Assembly: GCA_028583415.1 (NCBI GenBank)
Contig: CM053276.1
Location: forward strand, 113,555,502-113,619,501
Direction of reading: 5' to 3'
Source of the DNA: Protea cynaroides
Taxonomy: Eukaryota; Streptophyta; Magnoliopsida; Proteales; Proteaceae
DNA length: 64,000 nt
Shown here: positions 24,401-36,400 of the stretch, one piece after another
Layout: each line of letters starts with the position of its first letter
Numbering within the stretch: the first letter of the stretch is position 1
Program-made: the position numbers and the translations under genes
The notes under the pieces: model-generated
Database searches by the model: none
What the model saw: only the letters and a program-made list of their open reading frames with translations
What the model was told of the DNA's origin: nothing

Positions 24401-27400
24401 TGTTAAAGAGAGTTCTCTCGATTTCCCTAAATCTGATCACCGTTTCCCTGTCGTGAGCTTGAAGAAGAAACAAGATATCAGAAATTACAGAAAACCCCTT
24501 GGTCTTTATTATTTCTTTTATTTGATCTTTCTTTATAATCTCCTTTCCAGATTTACTTATTGGGTTAAGAGTTGTTTCCAGTTCTGTCCTATGGTCTTAA
24601 GGGTCTGTTTGCCTTACTTTAATAGGCATTAGGTCATTCTGAATATCCTTTTATTGCAGTTTGCAGTTTTGCCACTGCTTCTATTGTTGAGCTTATATTT
24701 ACATCTAGGTGGGCCTACAATGGATCAATTAGGGTTTTCCAACCCGGCTCCTGCATCAATTGGTATCAAAACCAATCCTGGCAGCATACATGATGGATCT
24801 CATCATTTTGCTTGATATCTGTCGACATATGCAGATCCTAATAGGGAAATTGGACGATTATCAACGGAGAACCAAGGAAATTATGAGTAGTGGGTTGGTC
24901 ACATTCAATCCTGATGAGTTGCTGAAGAAAAAAATTCCTCAAGGACATCAAGAAGTTAAGAAGAACCATGCTGGAGCAACTGATATCATTCCTGACTATG
25001 TGATGATGGAATTTGTGATCCCACCGTCATTCTTTGAAGAATGGAACCCACGACTTGCAGACTACATCCATACCACTCGTGCGACGTCAGAATTTTATTA
25101 TGGATCGTGGTTGGATGTGCATCCCATGGAATTCTTTCTTCGCCTTTGCAAAATTCTTGGACGAATTTTTTCAAGCTAGAGAGCGTTGATGCAGCGGCGG
25201 GCCCACAAGATGAGTTGGGCTTGATTAAGAATCTTTGTAGGATTTAATTTTTGATTGGGATATATACGTAATATTTTATTTTGGGAAATTTAGGTGGAGA
25301 ATTTAGGTAAGATTTTACTTTAAGCCCTTAATAAGTTGCTTTCTTTATTTTATTGTCTTATAGGCAAATCTATAGGTTTGGTAAATTATTAGAGTGTCTA
25401 AGTTAGGGTTTTCGTTTCAGTCATTTTTATTTTAGTTAAGTTTTATACTCTTTTCCTTTAAATATATGTAACTGAACCAATTGAAAATGAAAGATTTGAA
25501 TTGAATGAAGAATTGAGTTATTGTTGGTGAGCCTGCGGGCAGAAGTGAGTGCTCTCTCTCTCTCTCTCTCTCTCCCCTTCGTCTCTGGAACCAGAACCGA
25601 CCTTTCTCTTGGTCTGTTCCTCCCCCTTTCTTCTTTCCTTGTCCTATTCTTCTAATCTTCTTCTTCTCCTTGCTGCTGTTCATTGAATCCCCAAAAAATT
25701 GATCCAATAGAAGAAACTTATGCTTATAGATCTTATGATATCCAACACCTCACTTTACATAGAGCTAAAAGACAAAATTCCCCAGAAAGTCTTGTTATGT
25801 ATCGTTGAAGAGATTAATTACTAGTTCCATTTGAATTTTAAAATTGAAATGAGATAACTCTCACGTTACATCTGGGTGGAGTGTGAAATTGCTGGAATCC
25901 CCTTGATACAAATCGGTTTGAGCCTGGATTTGGGATTTAGTTCGCCTTCCTAAGGCTACCAGGTCCTAGGTTTTTATCTCCATCAAACCCTGCTGCTGTG
26001 AGATTTCACTTTGGGATCAGACCTGCAAGTTTTCTTGCTGCCACATTTCAGAGTTTCCTGCTCAAAGAATCTTCCTTGTTCCCTGTTTTGATTTGTTGGG
26101 TTTCAAAGGGATACGGGTCACGAATCTCTGTTTAAAATTTCAACTCGATTGGTGATTGTTAAAGAGAGTTCTCTCGATTCACTAAATCTGGTCACCATTT
26201 CCTTGTTTCTGTCGTGAGCTTGAAGAAGAAACAAGGTCCCAGAAATTACAGAATACCCCTTGGTCTTTATTATTTCTTTGACTTGATCCTTCTTCATAAT
26301 CTCCTTTCCAGATTTACTCATTGGGTTAAGAGTTGTTTCCAGTTTTGTCCTAGGGTCCTAAGGGTCTGTTTGCCTTTCTTTAACTGCCATTTGGTCATTC
26401 TGAATTTCTTTTTATTACAGTTTTGCTACTGCTTCTATTGATGAGCTTATATTTACATCCAGGTGGGCCCACAGCGGATCAATTAGGGTTTTCCAACACG
26501 GGTCCCGCATCATGCTTTCTAGAGAAGCTAGATATAGCTTTTTTAAGAAGCAAGAACTTGCTTAAGAAACTAAAAGCTGTTTCTTCAAGGAGCTAACAAG
26601 TAGCTTCCAAGAAGTTAACCTCCAAGTTTGTACAACTACCAAAATTCCCTCAAGCGTAATGACAAAAAATACCCCTACTAATATCACTAATTACAATATT
26701 GCTCCTGTCTAATATTACGAAAAAATATGCTCCAAAAAACAAAATTACAATATTTTTCCCAGAAAAAAAAAAATCAAACGTCAAGTTTGAACAAGTGAAC
26801 TGCCCACAAGTAAAGCCAAAACAACTAATCCCTTGCTGGCTCAGTTTTCCCATCAGTATCTATATTCATCTTGGGTGTCCACGGCGGAAGTGCTATCTCT
26901 GGTTAGTGAAATCTGAGATAAACTTGCTCCACAAAGGGTGGAAGCTTTTATGTGCATGCTGGTGATGGAAAATAGGTGCTTGCTATTTATAATTACAGAA
27001 CCAGGGTGTGCAGGTGGTGGACAAACTTTAACCGTGTAAAAGCAGATGTAGAGGATTTCTTGCATTTTTTTCTTGGACTGCCATCCATCTCCGAAGACAA
27101 TTGGTTGTACTTCTAGGGGTTATGTTAGAGAAGATGTCCACAGTTGCCCTATTGTTCAACAGTTTGAATTTTGGAAGATCCTGCTATTTGCAATTTGCTG
27201 GAAGGATTTGGAAAGAATGGAGCTGAAGGACTTTTGGGGGGAAGAAAGCGGTTGTTTCAGAGAGCATCAAAGATGTTGTGTTCTTCTGAAAAAAATTGAA
27301 GGAGTTCAAATAGATCTTTTGGAGATGATTTTAGATGCATCATGAAATTGATCTTGTTTCTTGTGGATACTGTGAATTTTTTGTATGTAGTGTATACAGT

Positions 27401-30400
27401 ATAGCTCATGCATAATTTCAGGTGTACAGTGTTTGCTTTTTAGTTAATGAAATTTTCTTGTTCTTCAGGGAAAAAATAAAATAAAAAGGAGATAAAAAGA
27501 TGAAGTTAATGTATGAAGTTAAAGCATGAATTTGGGTTTTACTAACAGATCCCATTTTAGCTACTGTTTGAATTTGTTCCTGGAACTTTTAAGTGATCAT
27601 GCTTGCTTACATTAGGCATTTTAGGGATGCTGTTGAGTTCAAGCTTTATATTACAATTTTTCCTTCTGAATTTAGTTTCATTCTTCTTTTGGTGTTCAGG
27701 GACTGGTATAATCTTGAAAAGTCGAAGAGGGTGAAAGCATTTCGTTGCGGGGAGTATGATGAGTGCATTGAAAAAGCAAAGGCTTCTGCGGCTAATGTTA
27801 GCAAAAAAGTTGTGAAATATGCTCGCAGGGAAGATGCGATTCTTCATGCCATTGAGCTTGAAAGTGCTTGCCAAGCTAACCAGCAACAGGATTTCCACTC
27901 CCAAAAGGATGAATCAGCTGGTATGGAACATGATAACTGGGTTGGACAATCACAAAACATGTTTAGTTTCCGCAAAGAAAACAAGATTGTGGTGGGGAAA
28001 GTGAACGGTGAAAGAAGTTCAACACAAGAATTGTCTCAGTCTGGTTTATCATTTGAAGATCCAAATCACATCAGTATGCCTAAGTTACATTCAATGCAGA
28101 AAAAGAGACAAAAAAACCCCAATGATTCTGAGGATGATGGAACTGAAAGGATAAAGCGTATGAGAGGCCTTGAGGACCTAGGAATGGGAGTTGTTTCAAA
28201 AAGAAACTCCAGTATTTGTCACACAGAAGTGTCACAAGAGCTAGTTCAGCTAGAGGGTTCTTCACTCAGTGAGTCTAATATTGGCAATAGTTTCTCTTGT
28301 GGAGGTCCTGCCTATAGCAGCAGGGATTCTTGCTCATCCTTGAAAAAAAGACGATCACGAGTGGCTAATGTTTATGAAGGCTTGAAAAGGAAAAACCGCC
28401 GTCGTCCACTAACAAAGGTTTTGGAGAGTACAGCCATGGTGGCTGTTCCTGTTGTTTGTGATCAAGGTGCTAGTCCCGGTGGATCATCTTTTCAAGGACT
28501 AACAGACAGCAAGGTTTCTTCACTAGAATCAACAGAGTCAAAAAGAACAAGTGTTTCAGCGGTAATCAATAATAATTCAGACAGTACTGTAGTTTCGGGT
28601 GAGAAGGAAACCTCATTAAATGCTTCTGATCATACTTGTGATGCTGGCGTTGATGCTCTCCCATTTCCTTCTGAAATGAGGGATAATGAATTTTCCAGCG
28701 CTTCAGAATTCCATGATAATGATTGTACCGACAGCTTATTTGATGTGCCATTTGTTGGCGAGGAAAAACATACTGGAGGTATTCTTTTATTTATTCGTTT
28801 GTTTCATTTCTTTTCTTCTTCTGCCTTTTTTTTTCTTTCTTTTCATTAAACATACTGGAGGTTTGCTTCATTATATACTCTATGGGTATGAGCTGAAATT
28901 TGTAAAAGGAAATGGATAAGCAGTTAAAACAGTCTTAAATATTATGAGAGGAAGATTTATGAGGAAAGGATGAGGATATCCCAGGTGCCTATAAGGATCA
29001 AATTCTCTTAGTTACTCTGCTTTTTCAAGAAGCAAAACCACCAAAATCTTCAAAGCAAAAGTTCCTTTTAAGCCTAGTCCTCAATCTGACCTTTGCAACG
29101 GGGTTAATCTTTGTAGAGAGTTTCCACAATATATTGGTTGAGGGAGATTCAGCTACTTTTAGATCCAAGGTTCAAAATTTAGATTTCAACTAGAGTTTCG
29201 ACCCTTACAAATTTCACAATTTGGTTGTCAAATGGCCATATTTTGGCCTGAAACTTCATGAAACTCTAATTAAGCATCTTTAAACATGTTTGGACTAGTA
29301 GATTTAGAAAATAAAAATAAACACATCCAAAAATGGTAGTTCAGTTTCAGAGCCTAGGTTGCTAGTGTATGCCATACCCTGCTGTATATTCTCTTTAATG
29401 TAGTCTATTCTACAATAATTTAGTCTAGAAGTCTAGAACATATAAAATTTAATTAAAACAACATGCGTGCATCATTCTGACTGCTGTTCCATTTTGAGTT
29501 TGTGAATTTGAACTGAACTCAACTCCATTTGTGTTATGTGCATCAACTAATATATGCTTGCCATGTAAATATGGTTTATGAAGGATTCGGTTTTCCAATG
29601 TGTCATTTCGTTCACCAATTCGCATGCTTATTCATATTCAAGTAATATCCAACTTTCTTTTGAGAGGGTTTTTTTTTTTTTTTTTGGGGGGATTTATGAA
29701 ATGTATTATATTTGGTTATGTGATGGTTAAGTGGCTCTTACTTGTAGAGGTACTTCTGATGGTTTAACTTATGCTTTTATTGCATATGAGGCAGTATAAT
29801 TTTCAATTTAAATGCATTACAAATCCTTCATGTTGAGATCTTTTGGCCGTCATCTTTCTGATCAGAGTTTGCTTTCTCTAGGTTTGGTGCCTTCCCTTCC
29901 CCCACTCACCATCCTCCTTCTGTTTGTCGTCTTCTTTTAAATCTTCTAGCCCTTCATGTTGAGATCTTTTAGCCATCATCTTTCTAATCAGAGTTTGCAT
30001 TCTCTAGGTTTGGTACCTTCCCTTCCCCCACCACCATCCTCTCTGTTCCTCATCTTCTTTAAAATATTCTAGTGTAAGTTGTTTACCACAAAGTGATGCC
30101 AATGAGTGTCCTGTTTAAAAACTGATTCGAGGTGCTATCGTATATTGTGTACACTGAACTCCTATGAGAAGCTAAATGACATTGGCTTGGTGGCGTAAAT
30201 CAAGTTAATCATGAACTTGATGCTTGAAAACAATTAACAATAATTCTCCCATAACCACATCCTGTAAGTGAATTTTACCTAAAACATCCCAATTTTAATG
30301 CTCAATAAAATGATATTTACTGCCCTCAACCTCTACCCCAAAAAAATAATGTTAGGTTTCCGTCCCAAAAGTTTGAACTGGTAGGGGGAGGGAATCCCAG

Positions 30401-33400
30401 TTGGATTAGGGGGGTTGTAGATTATTGTTAGTTGGTGTGGGACTAAACTCTCAACACTCCCCCGCATATGTGGCACTATGTAATGCAGACACATGGAAAC
30501 TGGACACGGTGAAAACCTGCTCTGATATCGTGTAAAGTTTTCATCCTAAAAGTTCGAACTGATAGGTGGAGGGGTCTCCTAGGTGGATAAGGGGGGTTGT
30601 AGACTATCTGTTAGTCGGTCTAGGACTAAACTCCCAACAAATAACAACAAAAATATGTATAAGGGAAAATGTGGGATACTATTATAGAAAACGTAACCAT
30701 GGAATCAGAAATTAAATGCAACTGTCCATCTTAAAGCAACATGAACTGTATTAAAACTACTTAATTACCTGCGTCCTGTCATTATTCTCACTCGAATCTT
30801 TGAGCCATCTTCTGAGGGCCTAAGTGGGAATTCTTTGAAACCATGCAGAAGTATTTGTTGATAGGTCTAACAGAGATCTTGAAGGTGGTTGTATAGCAAA
30901 AAATTTGATAATCAGGAAAGGAGTTATGCTTGTATAGAATCCACTGCTTCATCTTCCCTTGTTGGAGATTGATTGTCCTAATTTTCCAGAGATGTTTCAT
31001 GAATGCCTTTCATATAGTGTTTGTAGGCTCGTATCTTGAGCTGTTTGTCACGGCCTTAGTGTAACTAAGCCAACCGTGCGGCACTTAGTCGCTTACAATT
31101 CCTCTTAAGCGCTAAATCAGCCTAACTCCTACCAAAGGAAGAGGGCACACAGTAGGGAATTTTGAAAGAAGAACTTAAATTGCAAAGAAACTTTTACAAT
31201 GTTCTTGATTGCTTGAGTGCAAAGTGCCTTGGCCAAATGAGGCTAACCATATTTATAGATACCAATGAACATAATGAATGGTTAGGATCTATACACGTCT
31301 CCTATCTAATGGTTAGGAATATTCTAGTAAGGAGTCTAAAACATTCCCACCTCCTTAGTATAAAACTCTAGAGAACTTTTATGTACAAGTGGATTCTAGA
31401 AGGTTTCCATACCCTTCATTGTGTAGGGAGTTCCAATGGACCTTCTTTAGTCCAATGGGTCAACCCATGTGCTAGCCCGTGGGTCATGTAGGCGGATAAT
31501 CCATGTAACGGGTCGCGGGTCGTGACATTCTCCCCCACCTAAACTGGCGACGTCCTCGTCGCATATTCTTTGTTGAACTCTTGTATCGTGTCTTGGGACC
31601 GCCAAAGTGCTTTTGCAGTTTCCCAACTTTGCTTTACTCTCTGGTAATCCCTTCCTTTTGATTAGGTACTCCCTACTAGGAGGGGCGCCTTGTCTTCTAG
31701 TCACTTTCTTGGCTTTTACGCATTCAGCCTCCCTGTCGTAAGGAGTAAGTACTCTCATAGGTGCTTGAGTCGAAGTCCCATGGCTTGGGTTTCCCATGTC
31801 TCTATGATACAATTTTAACGTCCTTGCATGGAAAACTGGATGAATCTTGAACTTTGGAGGAAGGTTAACCTCGTAGGACGTTTTACCAACCTTCCTCACA
31901 ATTTCGAAAGGCCCTTTATATCGGCGTTCCTTCCTTGCGAGCCTCACAAACACCGAGTCGCCTACTATAAACTTTGCTGGTTGCCTCCTTTTGTTAGCCC
32001 ACCTCTTTATCTTCTTTGTGGCTTTGTCAAGGTAAGACTTGGCGACCTTGAATCTCTCTTGGTTTGTCACCTCGCTACTAGGTGGAAACCTCTTCGTCAG
32101 ATCTGAAGGCATTATACCCTTGAATTTGTCAAAGACCTTCTTAGTAGGCTTAGGTAGCACCTCTTTAGACCTTTCTTCCTTTTTGTTGATAATCTCGACA
32201 GGACATGTAGCTTCTCTTTTCTTGGCCCTGTCTTCCAACTGCATTGTTGATAGCAACTTAGGGCCATCTTTAGTCCTTGGTATTGTTGGGACCATGCATG
32301 AAGCTACCTCTTCCATGATGCATATCGTGCTAATGGAAGGCATAGCAATTGCATTTACCCTTCTTAGGAACTCCATGCCAAGCACTACTTGAAAATCATC
32401 CATAGACACCAGCGATAAGTCTGCTTGGGAGTTGACGGCCTTGAGCCATCCTGTCTCCTTGGTCACCTTCAAACCAAGTCTCTTTGCCTCCTCCACCGAG
32501 ACAAAGTTATGCGTCGCACCCGTGTCAACCATGGCGCATGTGGGTCTATCATTGACGCGTGCTTCCACATACATGAGCCTCTTTTGTGAGTCCTTGACCT
32601 CATTCGTCTTGGCCTTCTTAATGACCACTCTCTAACTTCTCTTTGATAAAATGACCAATTAGATCATGCTGAACTGGATCGTTGGCAATGCTAATGGCGG
32701 CTTTATTATCACAAGAGAGAATCAGAGGATGGGAGCAATCTACTTTCAAGTCACTGAGTAGACCTTTCAACCATAGAAGTTCACATATTCCTTGAGCCAT
32801 TGCTCGGAATTCTGTTTCTGCACTAGAACGAGCCACAACATTCTGCTTCTTACTTCGCCAAGTGACTAACATTCCTCCCACAAAAGTACATTAACAAGAA
32901 ATAGATTTATGCTTTGGACTACCTGCCTAGTCAGCATCATTATAAGCTTCTACTTTAAAATCACCACCTGAGGAGAGTAAGATCCCTTTTCCTGGTGCTG
33001 CCTTTAGGTAATGAAGAATCCTATAGATAGCCTCCAAATGCGTAGAATAAGGATCTTGCATAAATTGACTCACCAGACGGACTGCAAATGCTACGTCTGG
33101 CCTGGTATGGGATAAATAAATAAGCCTTCCAACTAGTTTTTGATATCTTCCTTTATCAATCGGAGTTCCTTCTTTCTCCTTCAGTTTGGTAGTTGGATTT
33201 AGTGGAGTAGTACACGGTTTGCAGCCTAGCAAACCTATCTCTGATAGAAGATCAAGGATGTACTTCCTTTGAGAAAGAAAGATGCCTTTTGCAGAACAGA
33301 CAACTTCAATCCCAAGAAAGTACCTAATTTTTCTTAAATCTTTAATTTCGAACTCCTTCCCAAGAAACTTCTTGAGTTTCTTTATTTCCTCATCACTATT

Positions 33401-36400
33401 TCCACTGACAATAATATCATCCACATATACCATAAGAGTAGTAAAATTTCTAGATGAGTGCTTGATAAACAATGTATGGTCAGTGTTGCTCTGTGCATAA
33501 CCAAAGGCTATCATAGCTCTATGAAGTCTGCCAAACCATGTCCAGAGGACTGCTTGAGTCCATAAAGTGAGTGCTTCAGTATACATACATTCCCATTAGT
33601 ACTTGCATCTGTGAACCCTTGGGGGCAGTCCGTATACACTTCCTCTTTAAGTTCACCATGGAGGAAAACATTCTTCACATCAAGTTGCAAGTCCCAGTTG
33701 TTATGGACAGCACATGTCAAGAGAACCCGCATTGTTGGCATTTTAGCCACTGGTGCGAAGGTCTCTTGGTAATCAATGCCATATGTCTGTGTAAATCCAC
33801 GAGCTACTAGTCTAGCTTTATACCCATCTATTTTTCCATCGCTGTTATGCTTGACAGTAAAGACCCATTTGCACCTATTGGTCTCTTATTTGGTGGGAGT
33901 GAAACAAGATCCCAAGTATTGTTCTTTTTCAAGGGTCTCAGTTTTTCCATTATTGCAGCTTTCCACCAATCATCCAAAATTGCATCTTGCCATTTCTGAG
34001 GAATAGACACAGAGGAAAGAGAGGACACAAATGCATGGAAAGAAGGAGATAAAGAATCATATGAGACAAAATTGGAGATTGGATGAAGAGTGCAAGTCCT
34101 AGTACCTTTCCGAATGGCAATAAGGAGATCAGAATCAGACTCAGAGAAGAATTTCCTTACCAAGGGGTTGCTCAGTTTCTGGATCCTGGGCTGACGAAGG
34201 GATATGTAAAGTTGCGTTGATGGTATTGGTCATTCCTTGCTTTCTTATAGCACAGCTATAAACTTGCAGAGGCTTAGCAACAGACATGGGATTGAGTGAC
34301 GTAGGTGAAGATGCTTGCTCAGGAGTAGGAGTAGGAGTAGGAGCAGGTATGCTTCTTACTTGGACTCTTTCTGTCTCCATCTCGATTGGTATAATCAAAG
34401 GCACATCTTCGAGATCAACTGTATCTGTCTTCCCCTGAAGGTGTGGCTGAAAATACATCATGTCTTCATGGAAGAGTACATCTTTGCTGATAAAAGTTCG
34501 ACGGGATGGAGGATGATAACATTTATACCCTTTTTGTGTGGCTGGGTAACCAAGGAAGATATAGCGAACCCCTCGTGGATCAAATTTGCAATGAGAATGA
34601 TAGTTCCGAGCATAACAGACGCACCCAAATATCTTTGGTCTCACCAAAGGAGTGATCACCAAGTAACAGATCGAGAGGAGCTTTGTTGTTAGTATCCTTG
34701 ATGGCAACTGATTTATCAGAGAGGTTGCTGTCAGAACAGCATGACTCCAAAATTTTGTTGGCACATTTCCCTTAAACATAAGGGCCCGAGCTGTTTCAAG
34801 AAAATGACGATTCTTCGTCTCTGCAACCCCATTTTGAGCTGGGGTGCCAACACAATTTGTTTGATGTAAGATCCCATGATCAGACAGATATCTCTGAAAG
34901 TGTCAATCATGGTACTCTCTCCCATTGTCACTCCTAAGAACTTTGATTGGTGTCTAAAACTGGGTTTGTATTATTTTATGAAACTGGCTGAAACACTCAA
35001 GAGCTTTACTCTTTTGATGCATAAGGTACACCCAAGTAGTCCTAGTGTGACAATCAATAAAAGTGAAACCATTTGTGGCCAGAAATAGAAGTGGTCCGAG
35101 TAGGGCCCTAAACATCAGAATGAATCAAATCAAACATATGACAGCTTCTATTAAAAGTAGGTAAATAAGTTGTACGAGCCTGTTTAGCCAGAATACAGGC
35201 TTCGCATAATAACTCGTTTTTATTACAATGCTTGGAAAGGGAAGGAAATAACTGGGATAACACAGCTGGGGAAGGGTGATCAAGACAACGATGCCACTGC
35301 TGTAACGTATGGACAGCGGAATAAAGGTGATGAGTAGTAGGTGGAGGTGAAGGTCCAGATTCTGAAGGACCATCCACAAGTAAGTAGAGACCACCATGCA
35401 ATCTACCATGTCTAATCGTCTTCCCGTTCTCCAGATCCTGAATGACAAACGAGGAAGGGAAAAATGTTACTTTATAGTAAAGAGATCTAGTGAGACAACT
35501 AATAGAAAGTAAATTTGTAGAAAAACTAGGTACATGAAGAACTGATTGCAAAGTAAGACTAAGGGAGCAGCGGATGGAGCCCTTTCATGATATAGGAGAA
35601 AGGGACCCATCTGCAACTCAGACTGTATCTTTCCCAGAAGAAGGAGAATACTGGAAGAATGAATTGGCTGACCCAGTCATGTGGTCAGTTGTTCCAGTGT
35701 CCATAACCTATGGGTTAGGGACAAAAGAGGCACACAAACCCACATGAGAAATATCTGACTGTACAAAGTATGAACCTGGAGTGGCAGATGGTAATGTAGG
35801 AGCGGCTTGAATTGTAGCGGATGGCCTTAATAGGTTATTGAGTGCCTGGAGTTCTTCAGTTGATAGTGTGGGTAGAGTCCCAGTTGGAGGGCAAGTCTCT
35901 GTCTGATAGGTCTGTGGTGCTCGAAATTTTTTGGATCGCTGTAGGTTCTTCGCACGCTTTTTGGCCTCAAAATCAGCTGGTTTGCTATGCAATTTCCAGC
36001 AAGTTTCTTTAGTATGTCTCTCTTTACCACAATGTTCACACCGAACAAGGTTGGGTTTGGAGAAGAGAGGGCCACTTGGCTGAATAGTCTGGAGAGCTGA
36101 TCTCTCTGTTGGAAGAGGAGGCATCATAGATGTACGACGCATATCTTCAGACTGGACCAAGGCATAAGCCTGCTTTAGTGATGGTAATGGCTCTCTACTG
36201 AAGATTTGAGCACGAATTTGATCGAATTCAATATTAAGTCCAGTCAGAAAATTATATACGCGAAGCTTGTCTTTGGCACTTTTCATTGCAGCAGCATCAA
36301 CATAACATGCAGCTATAAAGGTATCATAATAGTCTAATTCTTGCCACAAAATGTGGAGTTCAGAGTAATATTGGGAGACAGTAATATCCCGTTGATTAGT

